From NCBI GenBank assembly GCA_016717285.1, contig JADKFU010000004.1, forward strand, positions 434,001 through 498,000: DNA of 64,000 nt, in the 5' to 3' direction. This document shows, one piece after another, positions 16,039-25,171 of this stretch. Within the stretch, counting starts at the first letter, position 1; each line of letters starts with the position of its first letter. Source of the DNA: Chitinophagaceae bacterium. Lineage in GTDB: Bacteria > Bacteroidota > Bacteroidia > Chitinophagales > UBA10324. The notes beneath the pieces are model-generated. The model made no database searches. It saw only the letters and a program-made list of their open reading frames with translations, and had not been told where the DNA came from. Made by a program: the position numbers and the translations under genes.

Positions 16039-18849
16039 TCAATTCGTCAACAACTTCGCATGTGCAGCAGCCATGCGTGCAACCGGCACACGTGGTCCGG
16101 AACAGGAGACATAATTCAAACCGATTTCATGGCAGAACATGATGGAAGAAGGTTCGCCGCCATGTTCACCGCAGATGCCCACTTTTAAATCCTTATGATT
16201 TTTGCGGCCATCGTCCACCGCCATGCGCATTAACTTACCCATTGCTTTCCTGTCAAGTATTTCAAATGGATTGTCTTTCAATACCGCATTGGAAATGTAG
16301 AAAGGCAAAAATTTATTCTCGGCATCTTCCCGTGAGAAGGAAAAAGCTGCCTGTGTAAGATCATTCGTTCCGAAAGAGAAGAACTCAGCTACATTCGCCA
16401 GTTCATCAGCCTGCAGACATGCGCGCACCACTTCTATCATGGTACCATATTTAAATTGAAGTTTGATCTTATTGTCTTTTTCTATCTGTGTCCTGATTTC
16501 ATCCACAAATACTTTTACCTGTTCTAACTCTTCAACAGTGCAAACCTGCGGCACCATAATTTCGGGTCTGATATCAATGCCTGCCAACTGACATTCAGCG
16601 GTAGCTTCTAAAATAGCCTGAATCTGCATGCGATAAATTTCAGGAAAGCTCAGTCCCAAACGAACACCTCTGTGTCCGAGCATCGGATTTACTTCATGCA
16701 GCTCGCGCACTTTTTTAAGCATCTGTACCTTTTTCTCAATGGCTTTTTCAATCAACTCTACTCCTGCAAGTGTAAAAGGTTCGGCAGCACGATTCGCCAA
16801 AGTAAGATCAGCATTGATCAATCGCAGACTGCTGAATAAATCAGTAACGCCGCTCACAGTTCCTCTCAGATTTCTTAAATGCTCCAACTCATCTTTTATC
16901 ACATCGGCAGTAGGCAGAAATTCATGAATGGGAGGATCTAACAAGCGAACAGTAACGGGCTTACCTTTCATAGCAGTAAATATTTCGCGGAAGTCTTTGC
17001 GTTGAATTTCTTTCAGGCGATGGAGTGCCGATTCGCGTTCTTCTTTAGTAGCTGCTAATATCATTTCCACCACAATAGGTAACCTATCCACATCATTAAA
17101 CATTCTTTCTGTACGACACAACCCGATTCCCATTGCTCCATACGTCAAGGCCTTTTCAGCAGCGGCAGGCGTATCCGCGTTGGCAAATACTTTAAGTTTT
17201 GCAACTTCATCTGCCCAGCTCAATAAAGTTTTAAGCTCATCAGAGAAAGTTGGTTCTACCGTTGGAATCACGCCTTTATAAACGAAGCCGGTGCCACCAT
17301 CTATCGTGATGTAATCGCCTTCATGTAAAATCTTTTCACCGATCTCGGCCTGGCGAAGTTTTACATCCACTTTAATTCCTTCCGCTCCTGCTACACATGG
17401 TTTTCCCATTCCTCTTGCCACTACGGCAGCATGAGAAGTTTTGCCACCACGACTGGTGAGAATACCTTGCGCTGCAAAAAATCCATGAATGTCTTCCGGT
17501 TTGGTTTCTTCTCTTACCAGAATCACTTTATCACCTGCTCGTCCGAGCAACTCAGCACGATCCGCGTCAAACACTACATGACCTGATGCTGCACCGGGCG
17601 AAGCGGGAAGTCCCTGTGCTAATGGTTCCGCTTTAAAAGCCGGATCGAGGCGCGGATGCAGCAATTGTTCTAAAATGTCTGGTTTAACACGCAATAACGC
17701 CTGCTCTTTCGTGATCAGTTTTTCTTTCACCATTTCCACGGAAGTGCGAACCATGGCAACCGTATTCATTTTACCACTCCGCGTTTGCAGGCAGAACAGC
17801 ACCCCTTTTTCAATGGTATATTCAAAGTCCTGTATTTCTTTGTAATGCGATTCTAACTTGTTACGTAACTCTTCAAGTTGCAGATACAGATCGGGCATTT
17901 CTTCAGCTAATTGTGCCACGGGTTTTGGCGTGCGAATGCCTGCCACCACATCTTCGCCTTGTGCGTTGGTAAGATATTCACCGAACATGATGTTCTCACC
18001 GGTTCCGGGATCTCTTGTAAAGCCAACACCTGTCGCGCAGTCGTTGCCCATGTTTCCAAAAACCATGGTTACGATATTCACTGCGGTTCCATTGGCCATG
18101 GCAGGAGTAATTTTAAATTCTCTGCGATAATCCACCGCACGTTTACCCATCCATGAATTGAAAACAGCTTTAATGGCAATTTCCAGTTGCTCATATACAT
18201 CTTCTGGAAATGGTTTGCCGGTATGTTCATGCACCACATCCAGAAATCGGTCAGTGATTTCCTGCAGATCAGTGGTATTCAAACCTACATCCACTAATAC
18301 GCCTGCCCGCTTTTTTACTTCTTCAAAATGAACATCAAATTTTTCATCGGGAACTCCAAGCGCTACTTTTCCGAAGAGTTGTATAAACCTGCGATATGCA
18401 TCGTAGCAGAAACGTTCATTGTTAGTTTGGGTGATAAGCCCTCTCAGCGTTTTGGAATTTAAACCGAGGTTGAGGATGGTATCCATCATGCCGGGCATTG
18501 ACATCGCCGAACCTGACCGTACTGAAACTAACAGTGGGTTTTCCGTTGCTCCGAATTTTTTTCCGGTAGCTTTTTCCAAAATGTACATGTTCTCCCTCAC
18601 GTCATCCATCATTCCGTCGGGCAACTCATGGTTTTTTTCAGCGAGGTAGGTTAAGCACGCTGCTGTTGTTACCACGAATCCGGGAGGAACATTTAGGCCA
18701 ATCTGTGTCATTTCGCAGAGGTTGGCTCCTTTACCGCCGAGCAATTGTTTGTTTTTGCCATCGCCATCTTTGAAAGCGTAAACAAACTGATCAGATGTAT
18801 TTTTGGGTTGAACGAGTGTTTCAGTTGCTGATAATGCCGAGGTTTTCAT
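16039..18849 (-). CDS. ppdK: Pyruvate, phosphate dikinase
   Basis: This 936-residue cytoplasmic enzyme reversibly converts pyruvate, ATP and phosphate into phosphoenolpyruvate, AMP and PPi. It has the ATP-grasp nucleotide-binding domain (about 25-385, with LLGGKGANLCEM), the phosphohistidine swivelling domain with catalytic His473 in GGKTSHAAVVAR, and the PEP/pyruvate TIM barrel (about 530-930) with Cys893 in CGEHGGEPSS. All catalytic residues are present. It is about 60 residues longer than the classic 874-residue enzyme, partly from an N-terminal extension. It stands alone and probably runs gluconeogenically or in PPi-dependent glycolysis. Confidence 0.98.
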   Translation of the reverse strand: MKTSALSATETLVQPKNTSDQFVYAFKDGDGKNKQLLGGKGANLCEMTQIGLNVPPGFVVTTAACLTYLAEKNHELPDGMMDDVRENMYILEKATGKKFGATENPLLVSVRSGSAMSMPGMMDTILNLGLNSKTLRGLITQTNNERFCYDAYRRFIQLFGKVALGVPDEKFDVHFEEVKKRAGVLVDVGLNTTDLQEITDRFLDVVHEHTGKPFPEDVYEQLEIAIKAVFNSWMGKRAVDYRREFKITPAMANGTAVNIVTMVFGNMGNDCATGVGFTRDPGTGENIMFGEYLTNAQGEDVVAGIRTPKPVAQLAEEMPDLYLQLEELRNKLESHYKEIQDFEYTIEKGVLFCLQTRSGKMNTVAMVRTSVEMVKEKLITKEQALLRVKPDILEQLLHPRLDPAFKAEPLAQGLPASPGAASGHVVFDADRAELLGRAGDKVILVREETKPEDIHGFFAAQGILTSRGGKTSHAAVVARGMGKPCVAGAEGIKVDVKLRQAEIGEKILHEGDYITIDGGTGFVYKGVIPTVEPTFSDELKTLLSWADEVAKLKVFANADTPAAAEKALTYGAMGIGLCRTERMFNDVDRLPIVVEMILAATKEERESALHRLKEIQRKDFREIFTAMKGKPVTVRLLDPPIHEFLPTADVIKDELEHLRNLRGTVSGVTDLFSSLRLINADLTLANRAAEPFTLAGVELIEKAIEKKVQMLKKVRELHEVNPMLGHRGVRLGLSFPEIYRMQIQAILEATAECQLAGIDIRPEIMVPQVCTVEELEQVKVFVDEIRTQIEKDNKIKLQFKYGTMIEVVRACLQADELANVAEFFSFGTNDLTQAAFSFSREDAENKFLPFYISNAVLKDNPFEILDRKAMGKLMRMAVDDGRKNHKDLKVGICGEHGGEPSSIMFCHEIGLNYVSCSGPRVPVARMAAAHAKLLTN

Positions 18850-19170
18850 GATGGATGCCTATTGATTAAATGAATGATGCAAGGTATCCACGCACAGAAA
18901 ATTGAAAATATGATTTTGATCAGGTGAGACGGAGATAATAGTCATGGTTTACGGCAAATTTGATTTCAACCGCAAAGCATTTATTACCTATAAATCAAAT
19001 AATATTTTGAGAAAAATTATAGTACCGCTCAGGTGTCACTGCTGACTTGATTTGATTACGCAATCATTTATTGTTCGTTAGGTCTTCGGGAGTTTCCTAC
19101 CGAAAACAATCCTTTGCACATTGACTACCGCACTTTCTTACGTTTCATGTGGGTAGTAGCGCTGCGGAGA
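18850..19170. other. Intergenic region upstream of ppdK
   Basis: About 320 bp holding the ppdK promoter region and the 3' side of the KOW gene. A TACCTTGC sequence on the minus strand near 18875 is a poor -7 candidate. Short imperfect hairpins (for example TTCGG/CCGAA near 19087-19106) are visible, but no gene. Confidence 0.4.
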
Positions 19171-19377
19171 TTAAGCAGTTTCAACATTTTTAGCGAGCGT
19201 TTTAAATTTTACGCCATTGGCCTGAACTACAGTAATAGTAACATGACCCGTTTTGCTGGTATTAATATCTCTTACTGTACCGGATTTCCCAATATGGCTA
19301 CCGCCGATAACCCTGCAAGACGAACCATCTGTGAGTTTGCCTGCATTTGGTTTTTGCATTTTCTTTTTAGCGGCCAT
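19171..19377 (-). CDS. Small KOW-motif protein
   Basis: This 68-residue basic protein begins MAAKKKMQKPNAGKL and carries a KOW motif around residues 21-45 (CRVIGGSHIGKSGTVRDI), as in ribosomal protein L24/L26 and NusG. It is probably cytoplasmic and RNA-binding. Small single-KOW proteins like this are widespread but uncharacterised. It precedes nothing cotranscribed in the window; ppdK lies 320 bp downstream. Confidence 0.72.
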   Translation of the reverse strand: MAAKKKMQKPNAGKLTDGSSCRVIGGSHIGKSGTVRDINTSKTGHVTITVVQANGVKFKTLAKNVETA

Positions 19378-19446
19378 CCTGAATCATTTAAAGGTTGAAA
19401 AACAGGTAAGTTCTAATAAAAAAATACAATTGTGCAGCGTTAACTT

Positions 19447-19983
19447 TTATTGTTTGCCAATAAATACAAATGCGGGCGGAATATTAATGAGCTCAAACTG
19501 CACCTTTAAATGCGGAAAGTATTTTTTATAACGGCGGTACTGTATGATCGAATAGGAATACTGTATAAATATGGTTTGCTTGTCTGACACTTCATGAATG
19601 GCCCGCATGATTTTATCACATTCCGATTCCGGAAGAATGCCAAACGGAATGGATGAAACAATATAAGTCATCCCGTTATGAGGATCATGATCAATATGAT
19701 CTTTGATATGCGCGGCAGATTCATTGAAAACACGCAGCCTTTTATCGTTCAGCTTTTCAAGGTCTTTACAAAAAGCAGGATTCACTTCAAAAGCATAGAG
19801 CATCGCATCCTTGCGCATCAAATGCAACAGATCATCGGTAATGCGGCCATTGCCAGGGCCAAGTTCGATGATGCGGGTAGCATGAGAGAAATCAATATTG
19901 CTGATGATCTTTTTTACCAGCCTCGGTGAACTGAAAGCAACAGCACCGGAAGTTTTAAATGATTTGAGAAGTTCAGAAGCCAC
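19447..19983 (-). CDS. SAM-dependent methyltransferase (phospholipid/rRNA-methylase-like)
   Basis: This 178-residue class I methyltransferase has the SAM-binding motif I IIELGPGNGRIT near residues 38-49, an acidic motif II at FEVNP and a motif IV-like SSIPFG near 112. The opening FKTSGAVAFSSPRLV and the overall length fit the PmtA-like phospholipid N-methyltransferase group, related to KsgA. It has no signal peptide. Phosphatidylethanolamine methylation is the nearest known activity, but the substrate is not shown by the sequence. Confidence 0.72.
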   Translation of the reverse strand: MASELLKSFKTSGAVAFSSPRLVKKIISNIDFSHATRIIELGPGNGRITDDLLHLMRKDAMLYAFEVNPAFCKDLEKLNDKRLRVFNESAAHIKDHIDHDPHNGMTYIVSSIPFGILPESECDKIMRAIHEVSDKQTIFIQYSYSIIQYRRYKKYFPHLKVQFELINIPPAFVFIGKQ

Positions 19984-20074
19984 AGTTCAGGATTCAGGAA
20001 ATTAATAATTCATTAAAGATAGCAGATGTCATCCGATAGATCACGAAAAATCTATGGTATGATAAATTCTTAAA

Positions 20075-21301
20075 CTACAATTGAAGCATGGTCTTTACCG
20101 GATCATTGCCCATCAGCAACAACTCCGGATTTTCCAAAAGTTCTTTAACGCGCACCAGGAAGCTCACTGATTCACGTCCGTCAATCGTGCGGTGATCATA
20201 ACTCATCGCCAGGTACATCATTGGTCGAATGGTAATTTGTCCGCCAATCACGACCGGCCGTTCCTGAATTTTATGCATGCCAAGAATAGCGGATTGAGGA
20301 ATATTAATAATAGGTGTTGACATGAGCGAACCAAACACACCACCATTGGTAATGGTAAAAGTGCCACCACTCATTTCTTCCAGCGATAATTTATTTTCCC
20401 TGCCACGTTTTGCGAGGTCAGCTACTTTCGCTTCGATTTCCGCAAACGAAAGTGATTCAGCATTCCGGATCACAGGCACCACTAATCCTTTAGGCGTGGA
20501 AACTGCAATCGAGATGTCGCAGAAATCATGATAGATAATGTCATCACCTTCAATAAATGCATTTACGGAAGGCCATTCCTGTAATGCATAACACACTGCT
20601 TTCGCGAAGAAGCTCATGAACCCAAGTCCTACTCCATGCTTTTCTTTGAACACGTCCTTATACGTTGTACGAATGTCCATGATCGGTTTCATGTCCACTT
20701 CGTTAAAGGTAGTGAGCATGGCAGTTGTATTCTTTGCCGCCACCAGATGTTTGCTGATAGTTTTGCGGAGCGTACTTAAAGTGACTTTGCGCTCCTCACG
20801 GGTGAAGGCTTTTTTAGGTAAGGTTGGGCCGTCTTTTATTGCGCTCAACACATCTGCCTTGGTGATGCGTCCCTCTTTTCCTGTTCCGTTTTGCACGGCA
20901 ACAGAATTTTCTTTCATCAATTTTTCAGCTGCGGGAGAAGGAATATTTTTAGCGTAGGTTTCTTTTGTTGATACCGTTTCCTTTACGGCTTCTTTCACTG
21001 CTTCAGGCTTTTTTTCTTCCTGCTTTATTTCCTTAGCAGGAACCGTTGCTTTTTCTTCCGCAACCATACTTGTATCAATTGAGCAAACAACATCACCCAC
21101 TTTTAATTGGGATCCTTCAAGCGCAACTATTTTTAACTGCCCGCTTTTTTCTGCCGTCAATTCAAACGTGGCTTTCTCTGATTCCAGCTCACAGATCACC
21201 TCATCCTGCTGCACAGTGTCGCCATCAGCTTTGAGCCATTTGGCCAATGTAACTTCATTGATGGATTCTCCTACAGCAGGTACTTTGATTTCGAGTTGCA
21301 T
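20075..21301 (-). CDS. odhB: 2-oxoglutarate dehydrogenase E2 (dihydrolipoyl succinyltransferase)
   Basis: This 408-residue E2 core of the 2-oxoglutarate dehydrogenase complex has one lipoyl domain (1-77) with the modified Lys43 in ESEKATFEL. A Lys/Glu-rich linker, a peripheral-subunit-binding domain (about 125-160, PSPAAEKLM...GRITKADV) and the catalytic domain follow, with His370 and Asp374 in DHRTIDG. The single lipoyl domain and the YDHRTIDGRESVSFL motif favour the succinyl over the acetyl enzyme. The usual partner sucA/odhA is not adjacent: its flanking genes are a methyltransferase and a membrane protein. E3 is encoded at 6992-8395. Confidence 0.95.
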   Translation of the reverse strand: MQLEIKVPAVGESINEVTLAKWLKADGDTVQQDEVICELESEKATFELTAEKSGQLKIVALEGSQLKVGDVVCSIDTSMVAEEKATVPAKEIKQEEKKPEAVKEAVKETVSTKETYAKNIPSPAAEKLMKENSVAVQNGTGKEGRITKADVLSAIKDGPTLPKKAFTREERKVTLSTLRKTISKHLVAAKNTTAMLTTFNEVDMKPIMDIRTTYKDVFKEKHGVGLGFMSFFAKAVCYALQEWPSVNAFIEGDDIIYHDFCDISIAVSTPKGLVVPVIRNAESLSFAEIEAKVADLAKRGRENKLSLEEMSGGTFTITNGGVFGSLMSTPIINIPQSAILGMHKIQERPVVIGGQITIRPMMYLAMSYDHRTIDGRESVSFLVRVKELLENPELLLMGNDPVKTMLQL

Positions 21302-21419
21302 TTAACTTTTGCTTTTCTTTTTATCGGGTTTAATCATCTGTCTGCAAAAACTTTCTGACCATTTTTGCTGCTTCAATCGCCTCATCAAAATCTTATTTTC
21401 ACTAAGTTGCACTATCACA

Positions 21420-21427
21420 CAAAGTTA
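21420..21427 (-). promoter_or_regulatory. Candidate -7 promoter element of odhB
   Basis: On the minus strand this reads TAACTTTG, a perfect TAnnTTTG, 119 bp before the odhB ATG. The -33 region lacks TTTG. Confidence 0.45.
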
Positions 21428-21531
21428 CCATTCATTTTTTGTTTTTCGATCGATTCAGGCTGACGCGCGAAGGCTGGTTACAGGCCTCTTCCAAACAGGA
21501 AAGGTGAAAAGAAACCATTCAACAAATAATC

Positions 21532-21999
21532 TTACTGGGGAATTGCATTTTCTTTTTGTTCACTCCTGTTACCGAAGTTGCCGACATAAGCAGCGAGTGC
21601 AATTCCAAGCGCAATTAATATCAGGTTCTTGATGATGTAATGACCTGCAAGAGTAGGAACTAAAAAAGCTTTCCACGTATATTCCGGCAGTAATACGAGC
21701 GGCCCGAAAGTAGTAATCATATGCGGAAGTAATAGATACAATGCCAATCGTTCAAGTCCCGGAAAAAGAAACGCAATGCCAATCGCCATTTCATAAAATG
21801 CAAAGAAGAGCATGAAGCCATGAAACGGAATGAAGGAAACCGTCATTGACCAGAGTTCCTGTACCAAACCTTCCGCCGGACTTAAGCCCAATACCTTCAA
21901 CAAACCAAATCCGAAATACACAACAAAAAATGAAAACCTTGCAAGCGGGATGCAGATTTTTGCGAGAAATTTTAAGGCCTTTGTTTCAAATGTAGTCAT
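21532..21999 (-). CDS. DoxX/DUF417-like membrane protein
   Basis: This 155-residue protein has four predicted transmembrane helices and a cytoplasmic polar C-terminus. The helices carry the FFVVYFGFGLLKVLGLSP and YEMAIGIAFLFPGLERLA patterns of DoxX-superfamily integral membrane proteins. Function is unknown. It lies 230 bp upstream of odhB on the same strand, with a separate -7 element between them, so cotranscription is doubtful. Confidence 0.68.
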   Translation of the reverse strand: MTTFETKALKFLAKICIPLARFSFFVVYFGFGLLKVLGLSPAEGLVQELWSMTVSFIPFHGFMLFFAFYEMAIGIAFLFPGLERLALYLLLPHMITTFGPLVLLPEYTWKAFLVPTLAGHYIIKNLILIALGIALAAYVGNFGNRSEQKENAIPQ

Positions 22000-22206
22000 G
22001 TGGTAAATGGTTCGCTGCTACAAAGTAACTACTGTGAGTTGAATTAATGAAGGATTATCCGGAGTATTTAAAAATCAGAAAGTAACAACAGTCCATCACT
22101 ATTTTAGAAATGGAAAAAATCTCACTTTTGATCCGAAGCTATATAAAAAGACTTCCTATTAATACATATGATAAAATGTTTTAAGAATCGGTATATGATC
22201 CGGACG

Positions 22207-23253
22207 ATGAAATTATTTTTCGTGTGCACCTTCATGCTGTCTTCTGTAAGTCATTCGCAATCGCTCCGTCAGTTTTCATTACCCGTAAACACAAGCATTC
22301 GCGCCATTGCTGTACTTAATGATTCCACGATGTGGTTTGCCGGATCGAACGGATGTTTTGGTTATACCGAAGATGACGGGAAACACTGGCACATTGATTC
22401 AATAAAAATCGAAGGTCACTATCCGGATTTTCGCTCCCTGTCGGTTATAGATCAGCAAACTGTTTTGCTGTTGAATGCAGGAAGTCCCGCTTATTTATTG
22501 AAATCAACGGATCATGCTGAATCATGGAAGACTGTTTATTCCAACGAAAAAAAGGAAATCTTTTTTGACTCCATGAAATTTCGCGATGCGAAAAATGGTA
22601 TGGCAGTTGGTGATCCCATTGATGGTTGTTTTACAATACTTACAACAGATGATGGTGGGGACAACTGGAAAGAAATTTCCTGCGACCGTTTGCCACAAGC
22701 TATGGCAGGCGAAGCCTGTTTCGCTTCCGGCAACACTTGTGCGGAACAAATTGAAAACTATACCTGGATCGGCACCGGTGGTGCTGAAGCACGTGTACTG
22801 TCATCCACTGATTACGGAGCTACCTGGCATTATACATCGACACCTCTTTTGTTTGGAAAGCAACTGACCGGAATTTTTTCTATTGACTTTTATGACCGGC
22901 AACATGGAATAATCGCGGGTGGTGATTATGAAAACAAAACCGAAAGCCTGCATTCAAAAGCAATAAGCAACAATGGTGGCAAAAGCTGGAAACCGGTTGC
23001 AGATTTTGAAATGCCGGGCTTTTGTTCCTGTGTTCAATATCAACCATTCTCTCATGCTAAAACTTTGTTGATCGCAGCACATCCCGGAATATATTTTTCA
23101 AACAATGGTGGAAAGAAATGGGCGGAAGTAAAGGACGATGATGGAAAAGCATTGCTGGAAAACTACAATACAATTCAGTTTTCACCTACCGGGAAAGTGG
23201 CCTGGTTCGCAGGAACTGATGGAAGAACCGGAAGGATAGTATTCAACAAATAG
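22207..23253 (+). CDS. Exported Ycf48/BNR-type beta-propeller protein
   Basis: ATG 22207 (MKLFFVCTFMLSSVSHSQ) gives a proper signal peptide; earlier in-frame ATGs at 22168 and 22195 add only a basic leader. The mature part, about 330 residues, holds repeated blades with W-x-x-x-D and S-x-D-x-G-x-x-W elements (for example SSTDYGATWHY, SNNGGKSWKPV, SNNGGKKWAEV). These are the BNR/Asp-box repeats of the Ycf48-like photosystem-assembly and sialidase-type propellers. Bacteroidota relatives are often labelled 'oxidoreductase' without biochemical support. It has no T9SS tail, so it is probably periplasmic. Activity unknown. Confidence 0.78.
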   Translation: MKLFFVCTFMLSSVSHSQSLRQFSLPVNTSIRAIAVLNDSTMWFAGSNGCFGYTEDDGKHWHIDSIKIEGHYPDFRSLSVIDQQTVLLLNAGSPAYLLKSTDHAESWKTVYSNEKKEIFFDSMKFRDAKNGMAVGDPIDGCFTILTTDDGGDNWKEISCDRLPQAMAGEACFASGNTCAEQIENYTWIGTGGAEARVLSSTDYGATWHYTSTPLLFGKQLTGIFSIDFYDRQHGIIAGGDYENKTESLHSKAISNNGGKSWKPVADFEMPGFCSCVQYQPFSHAKTLLIAAHPGIYFSNNGGKKWAEVKDDDGKALLENYNTIQFSPTGKVAWFAGTDGRTGRIVFNK

Positions 23254-23454
23254 CTGCTGTGAAGGAATTAGAATGAATAGCATATCAATCCCGGAAATTG
23301 TGTCGTCCAATCTTTTAAAGTGTATCCGCGATTATTCAGTAAACTTGTGTCATTCATTGCAGGACCATGAATTTTTAATTTTTTGTTTCATCCATTGAAC
23401 ATGATTGTTTCCAATCTCTTGAAATGCCTCGGGACGCTGATTAATAATTACCCT

Positions 23455-24294
23455 ATGAAAAATGAATCCAGCAATATCCAATGGAATGTATGCATGCCGT
23501 TATTATTTTTTATTTTCTTGTTTCCGCTTCTTACAAATGCACAACCGGAAACTTCCTGCCATTGTGCAGGAATGGCACCTTCGGGAAAAGGAACACTTTA
23601 TATAACTGCCGGCTATAACCTGGATTGGTTTACCAATAGTGACATTCATTTTCAGGATCATACCACAGATAACTATGACTTTATCCTTTACAACGTAAAA
23701 GCGGAAGACCGTCCGGGACTGGAAGATCTGTTGCATGAAGACATTACCATTCCGCAATATTCTTTTCGTGCCGGTTATTGGTTCAACGATAAAAAAGATC
23801 TTGCCCTGGAGATCAACTATGATCACGTGAAATATGTGATGATACAGAACCAGCGTGTGCACATGACCGGTAATTTACGCGGTGAATATTATGATCAGGA
23901 CACGACGCTCGTAAGTTCTTTTATCCGCTACGAACATACGAATGGCGCCAACTATGCCATGATTGATCTGGTAAAACGCTTCAACATCTGGCATGCTGCC
24001 AATGAAAAACAATGGTTAAGTGCGATTACAAAAGCAGGCGTTGGTTTTGTGCTGCCGCGAACGGAATCATACATCGCAGGCAACCATCGGAATGATACTT
24101 ATCATGTAGCAGGAATGGAAGCAGGGTTGAGATATGATTTCCTGAAACATTTTTTTCTGGAAACTACTATGAAGGGTTGTTTTGCCAATTATGGCAATGT
24201 GGTTTTATACGGAGACGGTAAAGCAAGCCAGCACTGGTGGTCGGCGGAATATATTTTTACACTGGGACTTCAGATGCCTGTCGGGTTATTCTGA
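23455..24294 (+). CDS. Outer-membrane beta-barrel protein, unknown role
   Basis: With the ATG at 23455 (MKNESSNIQWNV) the 279-residue product has a signal peptide ending at TNAQ. Beta strands alternate (YITAGYNLDWF, YSFRAGYWFN, DLALEINYDHV, MEAGLRYDFL) and it ends in an aromatic-capped strand (QMPVGLF), as outer-membrane barrels do. A CHC motif lies just after the signal peptide. It lacks TonB-receptor or porin signatures. The upstream in-frame ATG at 23383 would bury the signal peptide and is rejected. Confidence 0.72.
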   Translation: MKNESSNIQWNVCMPLLFFIFLFPLLTNAQPETSCHCAGMAPSGKGTLYITAGYNLDWFTNSDIHFQDHTTDNYDFILYNVKAEDRPGLEDLLHEDITIPQYSFRAGYWFNDKKDLALEINYDHVKYVMIQNQRVHMTGNLRGEYYDQDTTLVSSFIRYEHTNGANYAMIDLVKRFNIWHAANEKQWLSAITKAGVGFVLPRTESYIAGNHRNDTYHVAGMEAGLRYDFLKHFFLETTMKGCFANYGNVVLYGDGKASQHWWSAEYIFTLGLQMPVGLF

Positions 24295-24302
24295 TCATAA
24301 AA

Positions 24303-24326
24303 AAGGCACTCGTGCAAAAGTGCCTT
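24303..24326 (-). terminator. Terminator of the fasciclin gene
   Basis: Arms AAGGCACT (24303-24310) and AGTGCCTT (24319-24326) with an 8-nt loop. Reading on the minus strand the hairpin is followed by TTTTT, 38 bp after the fasciclin stop at 24364. It also follows the barrel gene's stop on the plus strand by only 9 bp, so it can serve both. Confidence 0.75.
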
Positions 24327-24363
24327 ATGAAAAATCCAGTTATGATAAAAAGGTATGAAATGC

Positions 24364-24927
24364 TTACCTGGCGGCCGGCGGAGGTAACAAAACTTTATCG
24401 ATCACATATACAATTCCATTTGAAGCATGCACCGTAGCTACAATGTTTGCATCACCAATCATAAATTTCCCGTCTTTTCCGTGTAATGTAACATTGTCGC
24501 CATTTACCATATTTAATACCTGGCCATCCTGCATTGCATCCTGATTCAATACGCCAAGCCATACATGGTATTGAAGTATGTTTTGAAGATCTGCTTTCTT
24601 TTCAGGTTTCAACAAACCCTCCACCGTTCCGGCAGGTAACTGGTTGAAAGCATCATTGGTAGGAGCAAACACGGTAAAGGGTCCGGCATTCGACAAAGCG
24701 TCAACCAATTCGGCAGCCGTTACCGCCGTCACCAAAGTAGTATGATCCTTAGAAGCCACCGCCACCTTTACCACATTGGGCATGGAAACATCGTCCTGCA
24801 CGCCTGATTGCCCGGTTGTTTTGGCTGTAACTTCGGTTGAATTTCCAGTGTTAGTGGCCGGACTGTTCTGGCAACTGTTAAACGTCATCAGGCATACGGA
24901 AAGTAAAAAAAGAAATAGTAGTTTCAT
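24364..24927 (-). CDS. Fasciclin-domain lipoprotein
   Basis: This lipoprotein has the lipobox FNSC in MKLLFLFLLSVCLMTFNSC, using the ATG at 24927; an upstream in-frame ATG at 24951 adds a short polar leader. A Thr/Ser-rich linker is followed by one complete FAS1 domain (about 60-185) with the H1 motif TVFAPTNDAFNQLP and the H2-region NGIVYVIDKVLLPP. FAS1 proteins are cell-surface adhesion or sensing modules. It is monocistronic with its own terminator. Confidence 0.9.
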   Translation of the reverse strand: MKLLFLFLLSVCLMTFNSCQNSPATNTGNSTEVTAKTTGQSGVQDDVSMPNVVKVAVASKDHTTLVTAVTAAELVDALSNAGPFTVFAPTNDAFNQLPAGTVEGLLKPEKKADLQNILQYHVWLGVLNQDAMQDGQVLNMVNGDNVTLHGKDGKFMIGDANIVATVHASNGIVYVIDKVLLPPPAAR

Positions 24928-25171
24928 CAGGTTCAATTTTAGTGACCGCAAAATCGCAAGGTCTTTAACTCAATTATATGATTTTTATCATTTAATAATA
25001 TGATTGATGTCACTTGAAGAAAAGCAAAGGAAAATAGCTCCATTGGAATTATTTTATATTTACCCACATAATTTTTTAAGGCAATAAATAGTGGTTAAAT
25101 AAAAAATTTAACGGATTTCAACGCAAACAAAAGCGGGTAAATTAACAGCATCAACCTTCATTAAATCGATC

